64,000 bases of DNA from Trichosphaerium sp. ATCC 40318 (lineage: Eukaryota; Discosea; Flabellinia; Trichosidae): NCBI GenBank assembly GCA_038496445.1, contig JALMLS010000556.1, forward strand, positions 124,001-188,000. The letters are read 5' to 3'. Position numbers and translations under genes: made by a program. The notes beneath the pieces were generated by a model, which was not told the origin of the DNA, ran no database searches, and saw only the letters and a list, made by a program, of their open reading frames with translations. The first letter of the stretch is position 1. Each line of letters begins with the position of its first letter. Positions 13,301 to 23,592 of this stretch are shown one piece after another.

Positions 13301-15299
13301 GCTGTGAAACAACATCTAGAGCTTTATCGATATCTCTAATGATGGAATCCATCATATCAGGGGTACTATCCTTTAATCCAACACCATAGATTGTATCACT
13401 CAATGCCAAAGAAAAATCAGAAGCATTTCGAAAATCGACAACCGATTTGCTACGTCCAATGTCTTTATCGTTAAAATCAACGGAATCGTCGCTATCACTG
13501 GAATACACAGAGCAGTAAGTATCTGTAGAAGCTGAATATGAATCAGAATCATCGGAGATGGACGAATATTCACTTTGAACACTGTTGCTTCTGACGGTTT
13601 TGTGTTCTGCGTCTGAGCCTTTGCTTTCTTCATCGTTTTGTGATTCATCCAAAGATTCAGCGCTCTTTTCAGATTCATCTAACGATTCAACACTCTTTGG
13701 TGTGTCCACAGAAGAAGGGTGCATTGGTTTTAAACCCTCAGAAATGGTAGAGCCAAGAGACTCACTTTTAGCATTCTCAGTCCCCTTTTTTGAAAAAATA
13801 AGACCAAACATAAAAGTGCTCAAAGAATTTACCTCAATGCCATCCTGTAGGTCAAGGTCCACCTTGTTATATGTTTCATCCTCTACACCGGAGTCTACCT
13901 TATCAGATAGCTTACCACAAGATATTTCGTTTACACTCTCATACGAGTTCTCACTTGGTGATAAAATGTACTCAAGATCAATACTCTAACAATCCATTTT
14001 AGTTGAGATTCGGTAATAAAAAACCCGTACTTCCTGACCACGGCTTGCTTTAGGAGTTACGCACGCGAGCTCGAATATCTCTTCATCGGACTTAAAAGAA
14101 AACAATGAGAAAAAAAAACCGTAATACACCAAACAAGTAATCGTACCTCATCAAGCTCAAGATCCATACCCAACACAATCTCGGTCTCTGATGACTTACT
14201 GGATTTATCTCTGTTGAGAATAAGAGAAGGTTGCGTATTGTGCCGTATTAATTGAACTGTTATTGAAGACTCAGTAGTAAACGTGTGATTTTGAATAATT
14301 GGCATCGATTTAACCGTTAATTCTCTGACGCTCGTCTCCTGTACATGTGCGATAACCAAACCTGTTGAAGCAGTTGCCACCTCATCTATGGAAGCGTAAA
14401 CTTGCTTTGTTTCAGGATATTGATCGGCGAATGAGAGCAATTTTAAAAGAACTGCATTGTTATATCTTTCTTGAGGAAGCGCTGATTGGAGTGCTGATGG
14501 TTGATTTGGGCCTAATCGCTTACGTTCCTACCACTCATTAGTATAAAAAGAACGATAAACGCAGTGGCGCGAAAAAAAAAACAAAACAAAACCGAGTTTC
14601 GCAACAAATCAATTCCGTACTTCAAAAAGCCTTAATAAGACATTTATGACCTTAGTTAAACCATCTTCTAGTATTAATTCATCACAACTGAACAATTCTA
14701 AAGAATTATTAGCAAAAAACTATCAATGCGATCTATTCGTACCGCTTTCGCTTAGTCCAATAGTTTTACATGCGTCTAGAAACGCTTGGATATGAATTTC
14801 GTTTTTGTCACATTTCTCCTGTAGCGTCATCGTTTTCTCTAAGCTCGGAAATAGGCACTCCACAAGTTTGCATAGAAGCATTCCATCCGTAAATAGTTGA
14901 TGTAAAGCCCCGAGCTTTGAATCGATAGGTTAGTAATCAATTGAAATAAAAAACAAACAATTGCTCCAACAACTTGTTGCACAACCAATATAGTTGAAAG
15001 GTGAAGCGTTTTTAATGTAATGGCTGTTTGTGTAAAAAAGGCAAGAGATAAAACGAAACGCCATGCGTTGCTTTCGCGCTTATGTGCTTTATTACGCGCA
15101 TATGGTTTGTGTCACAGTGGCTAAACGAGTTTTGGAGGAATTTGCTTTTTTTGTAAACTGGGCTTACCTCTAGGTTAGGACCTACACATCGCTTTAACAT
15201 TACTGTTGCATGCTCTCGAAGTAGAATTCTCTCTTCCTCGTCTGCATTAACCAACACCTGTATGTTGGTTCCAGGGTGCGTAGTACTAGCAGTCGCCAT
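7397..15299 (-). CDS. Giant CH-domain/ankyrin-repeat protein, 21 exons, 2,144 residues
   Basis: All 21 exons close in phase: 15299-15168, 14914-14743, 14697-14621, 14527-14147, 14090-14031, 13985-13833, 13784-13131, 13063-12863, 12820-12596, 12496-11516, 11465-11073, 11024-10536, 10478-10329, 10277-10134, 10061-8688, 8635-8481, 8428-8287, 8229-8121, 7971-7799, 7713-7615 and 7567-7397. Residues about 30-130 form a calponin-homology domain (LFTDGMLLCKLVE, then IQAFLDACKTIGL). Residues about 270-1400 are acidic and Ser/Asp-rich with degenerate repeats of the type LDDDVAVDAGR. A lysine-rich linker follows (about 1400-1860), then seven ankyrin repeats with TPLH-type cores (about 1862-2095) and a basic tail ending KKKTKSRS. 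CH domains usually bind actin or microtubules and ankyrins bind protein partners, so a cytoskeletal scaffold is a fair inference. The intron after 8121 has a GC donor (GCACGT). Two introns (10062-10133 and 13785-13832) are stop-free multiples of three. I know no orthologue with this order. Confidence 0.85.
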
Positions 15300-15824
15300 T
15301 ACCACCGCTCGTTATTGATCACCCCCCGATGTGAAGAAATACGTTGCTATTTTAGCAGTTGTTGCAAAAAAAAAAGAGATCGAATTATTTTTACGAAAGT
15401 CCAGCTTAATTTCTCCTTTCGCGAAAGGCGGTTTTGTGCTGTAAACAGTTGTCGCGTATCTATGACCTATGGAGAGTTGCATCATATACTGCGTGTCGGT
15501 TTGAGTCGGTAAAAACTTTCAATTGCTCTAGAATATTCTCTTTACTTGATTTACGGTTAAATGACGCTCCATAGTTGTAACAGGACAAATAGCTATAAAG
15601 AACAGAAAAAAGAGTCACAACGAACTGATGTAATGACAGCACACTAATAGAGTGTACAGCGTCATACATCTCAATGAGGATGTTAGTTAAAACAAAAAGG
15701 CGGTATTTATGATAAGTGAATAAAGTAATGAAAGCTAAGTGTACTAAACCATGAGAATTATGCTCAATAGATGAGAAGCGGGCATGTATATATTTGCTGA
15801 CATACAAATCAGTACATACTTCCC

Positions 15825-16199
15825 ATGAGACCATCAGTATTATATCGTAGTTTCGAAGTGCGGACGATCTCACTGTTTATTGCCACTCAAAGAACTTTTG
15901 TAGAGAAGGCAGACTTTTTTAAGTTTGCTTCCCTTAAATGTACTGAACAGATCAACCAAACCTTTACCTGCGTATTAGTCTGTACATAGAGCACCATATT
16001 TACGTAGGACTTATTCCCAGTACAACTGCAACGTTGCGAATTATTGCTCTTGGGTATCTGTGCGCTGGCTACTAACGAATTGGACGCAATGCGTGAGCTA
16101 CTTACATTTGAGGCGAATATCGCCCCAGAGGTAATAGGAGCATGTATATCATTGTCTAAAGCGCGTAGGTCGATTTTCCAGCCGCAATGCCGGCTGTGA
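15825..16199 (+). CDS. Possible small helical protein, two exons
   Basis: Exon 1 (15825-15981) ends in phase 1 at a GTACAT donor, and a 39-nt intron ending CCCAG leads to exon 2 (16021-16199), which stops at TGA. The product is 111 residues. The second exon reads as convincing helix (LLLLGICALATNELDAMREL), whereas minus-strand frames over the same bases look like shadows. The first exon is less certain because its frame could continue upstream through an unseen intron. The next tentative gene starts inside this exon in another frame (ATG at 16187), so the two may be parts of one misassembled model. No family recognised. Confidence 0.35.
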
Positions 16200-16620
16200 A
16201 AGTATTTCACATCTATGCAGCTGAAGTTATCTTCATATGGTACCTTACGCTTTACTTATCACAACTACGTGTCATAAGCACATAGTTACTGTTTAGGACA
16301 CCAAAACCATTTCTCTCCATGTCTCTTTATCGTCATTTAATACCGTTAGGATGTGTGTACCGTTGATGTGCTTATTATTCTTACCAAAACGATTGGCGAT
16401 GCAAGCATTCTTGGGAATGGCTGGTTGTAGTTGGGTACTGTCGCAAACACGCGGTTTCTACTCATGTATTAAATTTTAACACTTGTCACAGGTAGTTCTT
16501 GGCTGTTGTTACGCCTATTCTCTAATATCCTTACTACACGTGCCACTACTATGGATGCTACTCATGGCTATCACTGTAGCAATTATAATGGCTTTCAGGC
16601 ACGTAGGGATTGCCTTTTGA
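16187..16620 (+). CDS. Possible small multi-pass membrane protein
   Basis: A phase-consistent model uses exons 16187-16239, 16350-16434 and 16492-16620, with donors GTACCT and GTACTG, giving 88 residues. The translation is almost wholly hydrophobic: one helix around FHIYAAEVIFIW, a second around MCVPLMCLLFL, and two more in the last exon (VVLGCCYAYSLISLLHVPLL, then LLMAITVAIIMAF). The family is not recognised. A different acceptor for exon 2 at about 16290 also keeps an open frame, so the middle is uncertain. The fucosyltransferase gene starts 90 bp downstream on the same strand. Confidence 0.35.
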
Positions 16621-16710
16621 GAAAAAAAAACCTACCCCAAAAAAAGTTTGCCTGTTGTGAACAAAAACGGCGCCTACCTCGTTTGATTTTGATATTTCAG
16701 AACTCTCATT

Positions 16711-18770
16711 ATGCTATTACTAACAAACACAACCCACAGGAATAAAAACCTGACTCCACGAGGCTCAAGGATAATACGTTACACAATTTTGAGCTTATTC
16801 GTTGCTGTGTATTTGTACATAAGTTTCCGTTCTCATTCAGTTAATGTACCAAAGAAACCTTCGGCAGTACCAAGCCTACCACCTCTTCAATGGGTTATTC
16901 CTAAGCGCCTATGCCAAGGGCTTTCACCACAGATGGATGATAAGCTTTTTGAAGACTTTAAAGCTCAATATGCGGCTTTACATGCGTACGAACACATAAA
17001 TAGCTAGTTTTCTTTTTGTTTTTTTCGGTTAACTGACCTTATCTTCTTCTGGTTAATAATATGTTGACGTAGTAGCCCTGTTGTTTGTTAATTAATACTA
17101 TGTAGTGATATGTTCAAGAGACCTGCTTCTAAGCAGAGAATACTTGTTTACGAGCCAGGTAATTTCGGCCTTGGAAATCGGCTTCAAGCCTTGGTATCAG
17201 CGTTTGTGCTAGCTGCACGCACTGAGCGTGCATTTTTAATACATTGGCCAAAAACAAAGGACTTTGGTTCATCATGGGAAGACTTATTTGAGGTACATAG
17301 AAGATAGATTTGTTACGTTTCAATTTTTTTTCTGTTTTTTTTATTTTCTACTGTTTGTGTTTTTTTTGCAAAATCACGGTTATTTTTCGCGATCCTTTCT
17401 TTTGAGTGGCTTATGCTTATGCTATTGATAAGGATGTTGAATGGAGTTGGTTAGCATCAACGTATAATATCGATATAATGGATAAAAGCGAAGACATATC
17501 AACGTTTAACTTGGAATACCTTAAATCTCCTAACAAGAAAAATAAAAAATGCTATGAAGGATTACTGTGTAGCAAAGATTTAGGATTACCATATGATAAG
17601 CGTATAGTACATGTTAAAGCAAATCAATGGCACGTTCTTACCTTTATCACATGTATAAGTATTTCTAAACGTGATTTTGATAGGTTTTTACCAGCAATGA
17701 TGCACAACGAAGATCATCGTGTTGCTTTATGTAAAACGTTTGGTAACCCTGATACAGTATTCTCGCGTCTATCAGAGTGGTTATTTGTTCCTAAAGCCAA
17801 CCTTAGAAGTGTTATGGCTGACGTAAAGGAAAGATATTTTGAAGGAAAGACTGTAGTCGGCTTACAGATAAGGTACAAAAAATCAAAAAAGAAAAAAAGA
17901 CGGCCGAATGTTTCACCTTTTTCCCAAGTTTGTGTTAAATTTTTTGTTCTTTTGTAAGGACAAACGCTCAATTATTTAACGAGACCAGTACTTATGGAGT
18001 TTTTTTTCAAAAATAGTGCCAAGAAGCGCGTACCAAAGCATCATATTCCAACATTTTTGAGATGTGCTGAGTTCCTATCAATGGGACCAGATACTCGATA
18101 TTATCTTGCAACTGATGACCTAGATATTCGAGAAGTATATCGGCAAAACTTAGGACCACTATTGATTGAGGTATGTACAAAAATATTTATCTCAAAGTCA
18201 ACAAAAAACTGGCTGCAAAAAATCATGAATAAGTCATTAACTTTTTTTTTATCAAGGTCGACTATACTAAGTTGAACAAGTTCGAAGTAGCCCTTATTGA
18301 TATGTGGTTACTAGGAAGCTCAGATAAAGTCGTAGCATCGCCTGGATCTATTTTTGGAGCTATAGCTTATTCTAGAACACGTAAAGTGCCTTATGTAGTG
18401 AACAAGAACAATCAATGTGTCAGGCACGTTGTTCATTTTCCTTTTTTTTTTGGCATTTTTTCTTCATTTTTTCTTACAAAATGCTTGATCTACGCCTGCA
18501 CACAGTTCAAAGCATTTTTTTTATTTTTATAAATCCACGAAAACACCAATTTCATCAACATAAAGACATAAGGTCGACCTGTGAGGCGGAAAAACGAAGT
18601 TAGAATTTGAATGATTTTTTAAGTATAGTTTTCCTTACTTATTTTTTGTTTATAGGATGCTTACAAGTCAACCTTGTTTTCATTATAACTTTGATAAATT
18701 CAAACTATCATGCTGGGACCCTAAAATGCTTACAACTGATATGCTCAACCACGAAAAATGTTATGGATAA
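16711..18770 (+). CDS. GT37-like (xyloglucan-fucosyltransferase-like) type II Golgi glycosyltransferase
   Basis: The N-terminus has a short basic tail, one membrane anchor (TILSLFVAVYLYI) and a stem, the layout of a Golgi type II enzyme. Catalytic-domain landmarks follow the plant fucosyltransferase pattern: GNFGLGNRLQALVSAF, TVVGLQI, ASPGSIFGAIAYS, and a C-terminal QPCFHYN with paired cysteines ending HEKCYG. Exons are 16711-16985, 17106-17292, about 17407-17872, 18017-18170, 18257-18423 and 18656-18770. The last intron has a GC donor (GCACGT at 18424); phase and the QPCFH motif both require it. One junction does not close: exon 2 ends in phase 0 after DLFE, while exon 3 needs phase 1 to read AYAYAIDKDVEW. 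A microexon, an odd splice site or a one-base sequence error are possible. Expected role: adding fucose to a surface or wall glycan. The acceptor cannot be read from sequence. Confidence 0.75.
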
Positions 18771-19217
18771 AAAGAATTCTCGGAAAAACGAAAACAACAC
18801 CAAACGAAAAAGTAATTGGAGAAGAGGACAAGTAATTGAATCAAAAGGCGCCCCAGGATGTAAAAAGCGATTCAGTCAAAGCTCAGCTTTTGTGGGTTCT
18901 AGCGTAATCCAAATACGAGCGATTATTATTAATGCGTTTTGCATTGCAATGCAAATATGTGAAATGCAAAAAGAAAACAAAGTAAATCCTTTTTTTTCTG
19001 TTCAAGTTTTATAAACTTTCTATTATTTGGTGCTAATGTACCGTATCCGACTGTGGCGATTTTATGCTGGTTATAACAGTGATGAGAAAGCGAAATTTGG
19101 AGAAGTGCCAATCACAACCTGACATCGTTCATTGAAGAAAACTGATAGCTTAAGCGCGCAGATATTCGATTCCACCCAATCGACAAAGCTGTTTTAAAGT
19201 AGTGAAGAGTGAAATCG
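18771..19217 (+). other. Intergenic region, no supported gene
   Basis: This lies between the end of the fucosyltransferase and the start of the lectin-like gene. A plus-strand open frame through it is mostly the tail of the upstream gene read in another phase and has no domain features. I see no RNA gene or repeat. The last 200 bp presumably hold the lectin gene promoter. Confidence 0.5.
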
Positions 19218-21234
19218 ATGATTTCAAGTGTACTTGTGCGGGTTGCACTCCTTTTTTGCGTAATCACCCTTCAAACTGCGCTTGGAGCACTTGTAACCAC
19301 TTGTGAGGAAAATGGGAAGAGATATCAACTGTACGATGATGCAGCCTCTAATCCTGAGTGGGAAAATTCTGTCTGTAATGGAGGTATACTGTACCAGCGT
19401 TGTGCACTTAAAAACAGCTTCAGGTGTAGAGTTTGATCTAAAATGCTTTAGATTTTCATCCAGTTGCTATTACGACTCTAGAACAAGCGATAGTACTCGC
19501 AAATTTTCCGGTACGCCTTGTTTAGGCGATCACATTCCTTTTTGAGCATTTTCGCGTTGTTGCCACTTCTCCAAATGGTGTCAGTTGACATTTTTTTTTA
19601 GAGTTTCCTAGTTTCAGTCTTATCTTCTTCTACTTGGACGTACAATGGTATCACTATACTACAAGATCTTTATAGTACTGCGTCATTACCTAGTCCTGCA
19701 TGTAGCCAGTACGAGTTAGGAGTACGCTAGTTTTGCTGGTTTTTATTTGCTTTGTTCTGTTGTGATATTTCACATAACAAAAAAAACAAGGTGATAACGA
19801 ACAGTTGCAATGCAACTCACTTTGTTTGCGAATCCGATATTTCTTCAGGATCACCTCTATGCATTCAACCTGATTTTGATGCTACTACTGGAGCTCTTAG
19901 AACTTATGAGTTCGGCAGTTAAGTGTTTTTTACAAAGTTTAAGATAGTACTTACAACTGGGTTAGATGCAATCTATTCAGTCTTTAATTCTACAAAATCA
20001 ACATTTGTATCTTCAGCTCTCCTTTGCAAGAAAAGAGGAGGCTTTCTTGCTTCTCCTATCAATGAATTTGACAGTACTATAGTCATAGTCCAAGTGATAG
20101 GTTTCCTTCCAAATAACACTGACTATATTATTGGGTTATCTTCCTTTGGAAGATCCAACGCATCTGATTTCTCATGGGTAATACATCTTTCAGCTGAACT
20201 CCACTTCTCAATAATTTCCTAATTCTTATCTCTCCTTAGCAAACAACCCCACTACCTCATAGACCATGGGTGTACTCGTCTAATTTTAGCGTAGCACCTT
20301 GGATAAGTGGAAATCCAAAAAGTCTTGATGGATGTGTTGCTGTGAAAAATATTGTTGGGTTTGTTTTGGTCCTTTTTCGGTTGTACACTCTGACTTATTG
20401 CTGTTTTTTTAGCGGCGCATTAACAAGGTGGTATAGCTTCAAGTGCTCTCAAATATTTCACGACAATCCACTTCTTGGAGTTTGTGAATTTGATATTACG
20501 CCTCCAACACCTCCAACTACGCAAATTCCAACAACTCAAAATCCAACAACGCAAGCTCCAGCAACGCAAACCCCAACATCTCAATCTCCAACATCTCCAA
20601 CTCAAACTCCAACAACACAATCTCCAACAATGCAAGCTCCAAATACCATTCCTTCGTCTCCACAATCTCTTAGATCACCAATATCAAATGTATGGAATGC
20701 TACTATTTTACAAGATAAAGACAGAAAGTTGGAAATACTTGACAATGTGGATATTGATGGTACGCAATTTAAACCACAACTGCTCAGCAACTTCAGCTAG
20801 TGCTGATTTTGTTTGTTAGGAAACCTTGAGCTTCCTGAAGATACGACTATTGTTTTCGGACAAGGAGACGTTACAATAGATATTGGTAATTGCTTGGAAG
20901 CTGAGAACCTTACAATTGAAGCAACTACGGAGGTGCAATGTACACCTTTGAAACTGAGTCATTTACTTTGTTTTAGACCACAGCAATCACGTTATCTTAC
21001 AGAGATAGTTGCAATAATGTAGATCCAGTTGTAATAGCGCCACCATGTACCGTAGTACAAAAGGAGGCATCAAACACTTTTGGAAGAACTATATTGTTAT
21101 TTAGGTTTGCTACAGGTGAAAAAGACAGCGAATGTACTTCAGCAGCGAGTACGCATGTTGCATCTCTTTACAGTCTATTTATTATTGCTTTGATATATCT
21201 ATCAACTGTATATATTCATACGGGAAGGTGTTGA
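19218..21234 (+). CDS. C-type-lectin-like surface protein with Pro-Thr-Gln stalk, 520 residues
   Basis: Nine exons close in phase: 19218-19423, 19452-19510, 19618-19721, 19791-19917, 19948-20177, 20240-20358, 20413-20759, 20820-20932 and 20977-21234. A signal peptide (VALLFCVITLQTALGA) precedes a Cys-rich N-terminal module. The C-type-lectin-like fold (about residues 170-330) shows CKKRGGFLASP, an IIGLSSFG motif in place of the usual WIGL, and WISGNP, closing with a late cysteine in LGVCEFD. The EPN/QPD calcium-sugar triplet is not evident, so classic sugar binding is uncertain. A threonine/proline/glutamine repeat stalk (about 20508-20650) and a second Cys-containing module follow. The C-terminus is hydrophobic with almost no tail, suggesting a GPI anchor or tail-anchored form. 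Expected location: cell surface. Confidence 0.8.
20508..20650 (+). repeat. Coding microsatellite for a P-T-T-Q stalk
   Basis: About a dozen imperfect copies of a 12-nt unit (like CCAACAACTCAA) encode PTTQ/PTSQ/ATQ-type tetrapeptides in the lectin-like gene. Such stalks are usually O-glycosylated spacers. Unit variation (ACT/ACG/ACA, CAA/CAT) shows it is not freshly expanded, but the length could still vary between strains. Confidence 0.8.
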
Positions 21235-22892
21235 CTGAACCCTTCCTCTATACAAGGCCAGCTTTATGTACTTAGTCTGGTATTTTACATAACAGTTTTT
21301 TGTAAACATAATAAAAAGGACTGTTGTACTTAGCAAGTTGACTAACGTTCACATTTTCTTGTGCCAGTTGAAATTTAGGTCAAGAATGGAAGCTTTGTAG
21401 GCCTATAGGCTGAAACTGAAACACGCCTTGAAATTACAAATCGACATAGTCAAAAGACTCTACGCACGTGCGTGGAGATATTCTTAGTTCTACCCATCCT
21501 CAGAACCATAAGATTTTTGGAATTGTATTAAATGCAACATCATAGGACTAAGGTAATATACAACGGTTGTTTTATTTATTATGATACAAGAATTTTTGAA
21601 TTGTTTTTACCATTCAGTTTAGTAAAAATCCAACTCGCATTCTGTTCATTTTTGGGCACAGTTTTGAGCATTTTAGTATTATTGTCTTCTTTGGCTTTAA
21701 CTTAGATTTAAGAGGGCACGATATTCTTTGTTCTAGCGCTGGGAATTTTGATTCAAAACACTTTGTGTCCTTGTTGTATTGTGTGATTGCGTATTGAAGT
21801 TGATAAGGTTTATCTGGTTTAACACTTCTAAGTTGTTGTCCTTTTGTTGGTATTGGGAAAGAGTTGAAGAATGCAATCTCTGTTACTTTACTGTGAGATA
21901 TAGGATTACATTGCCATTCGAATGAGCAGTCGGAGAAGTTTGTAATTGAAGTCATTATAAGAGTAGTTGTTGTTCTTGGGGATGTTTGGTATAATGACCT
22001 TTTCCTTTCGTTTGATAAATCTGGACTGTGATTTGTGAACCGACACTCGCTTTAGATATACAAAAATACCCTACTACGTACCTTACTATTCATACGTAGC
22101 GTTTAAACGTAGTTTTAGTCCAAAACAATAATTTTGGTGAAAATGGCCACGATGTCACACGAAGGTTTAAACGCATTCTACAGCTTCCCTAAGCACTTCT
22201 AAACTTTGCTCCAGAGTTGCTGAATCAGTGACGCTATCTCGTGAAAATTCGGACAAGTTCATGAGAATAATATTTCGGGTATGTCTACGCGCGTTCTAGA
22301 GGCACGTGATACACTATAGAAGCGTTTTGTATCAATTACAGAAAACAGAAAAATATTCGCGAAAAAAAAACCTTCACAGTACACGTGTTTTGTTGGAAAC
22401 TTCGGAATGAGACCAGAATTAGTTCTGGTTGGTACTAAAATACGAATCCAATAATAACCTACAAAAAATCTACCAATCACGTGATATAGATTCTGCAAAT
22501 TCATGCTTCAATCGCAACATATGCAAATTTCTTCACGCTAGCATGTACTACACCATCAATGTATCATTAATTGTCCTTGACGTGACAGTATGCCAAGATA
22601 GTACACCAATCACATTACTTGAATAAGTTTATCTGTTCACTCCAAGACCTTGAAGTGGTTGACGTAATGTAACTCTATTGTAGTCATGTTAGAAGGTGAT
22701 GTGCAAAATAGAGAAAAATTGGGAGGAATACGGTCATAATTAGGTTGGGTATTTTTCGAGATTTCTCGTGTTCTCTCCCAGGTCGGAGAAACAGTTTAGT
22801 CGGATATCCCATCTTTCTCCTCTATAGATTAAACGTACCGTGTAGCGAGTGTTTCCACGATAGTTCAAATTGGAGACAATAAAAAACACAAA
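21235..22892. other. Gene-poor region with one weak minus-strand frame
   Basis: The only sizeable frame is minus 21955-21614, 113 residues from ATG to stop, with several cysteines (FSDCSFEWQCNP) but no signal peptide or known domain. I rate it under 0.3 as a gene. Elsewhere (22,040-22,890) only short frames appear on both strands. A perfect palindrome, ATCACGTGAT, sits at 22476-22485. No RNA gene or mobile-element signature was seen. Confidence 0.4.
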
Positions 22893-23230
22893 ATGGAGAA
22901 AAAAATCCTCCAAAGTTCTGTTCTATGTTGGTACCAGAATCATCTACAGTCATTCATGTGGTTTATTGTGCGTAAAGTAGTATTAGGCGTTACAAACTGG
23001 AAGGTCTTGTATTCATTAGACTAGCACGCTTAGATGAACAGCTAGATATTGTAAAAAAGACATATGAAAAACGCATGAACTACGGCTATATATTTTTCCC
23101 TAAAACTTACAATGAACGCAACTACTTTGAGTTGCTAAGAAATCAGACCTCCCATATGCTAGCGGGAAATGTTTCGGACTGTTTGACAGTGAGAAAACCA
23201 CTGGAAGCCTTATTTTATTCTAACAATTAA
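22893..23230 (+). CDS. Small orphan protein, two exons, 95 residues
   Basis: Exon 1 (22893-22930, MEKKILQSSVLC) ends in phase 2 at a GTACCA donor. A 50-nt intron ending GTAG leads to an 82-codon open exon (22981-23230). The product is basic and helical (LEGLVFIRLARLDEQLDIVK, then NYGYIFFPKTYNERNYFELL). There is no signal peptide or known domain. The long second exon and matching phases make a real gene likelier than chance, but a larger gene with unseen upstream exons is possible. Confidence 0.45.
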
Positions 23231-23324
23231 TGTACTTTATTGCAAGAGCGACCAATCAGCACCTACAGCTACCAAGCGTACGTTATCATATCACTAATAT
23301 CTTCATAAATTTTGATAATCAAAT

Positions 23325-23592
23325 ATGGCTACGCAAGTAGCTCGTTTTTTACCGGTAACAACATTTACCTGCTACAGCTCTGCGCCACTAAAGGTGTCGC
23401 TTTTAGAAAATACCAATAAAATATTGAGTAGCATAGACTGTGCCTTCCACATTATCAGATACATGTAAGTTACACGTGGCTATACGTCTGCTTTTATTAA
23501 TTATTTCACAACCACTTGGCCTTGAGCATCCGGCACTGACATTAGACCGCTGGCGTGCCCAATTTGTTCTGATTAAATCATTCGAGCAGTAA
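23325..23592 (+). CDS. Possible 74-residue protein (strand uncertain)
   Basis: The ATG at 23325 opens MATQVARFLPVTTFTCYSS, a possible mitochondrial leader. A 43-nt intron (donor GTGTCG at 23394, acceptor ATAG at 23436) joins to an exon ending LDRWRAQFVLIKSFEQ. Against this, a complete minus-strand frame of 117 residues (23756-23403) with a hydrophobic segment covers the same bases. I cannot decide between them; at most one is likely real. Confidence 0.25.

Noticed and set aside
15460-16210. Minus-strand frames of 137 and 107 codons that could be membrane proteins
   Set aside because: The plus-strand frame over 16021-16199 reads as much better coding sequence, and the minus frames lack splice sites and motifs. 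Not fully excluded.
20420-20665. Minus-strand Trp/Arg/Cys repeat frame
   Set aside because: It is the reverse of the P-T-T-Q stalk repeat, not a separate gene.
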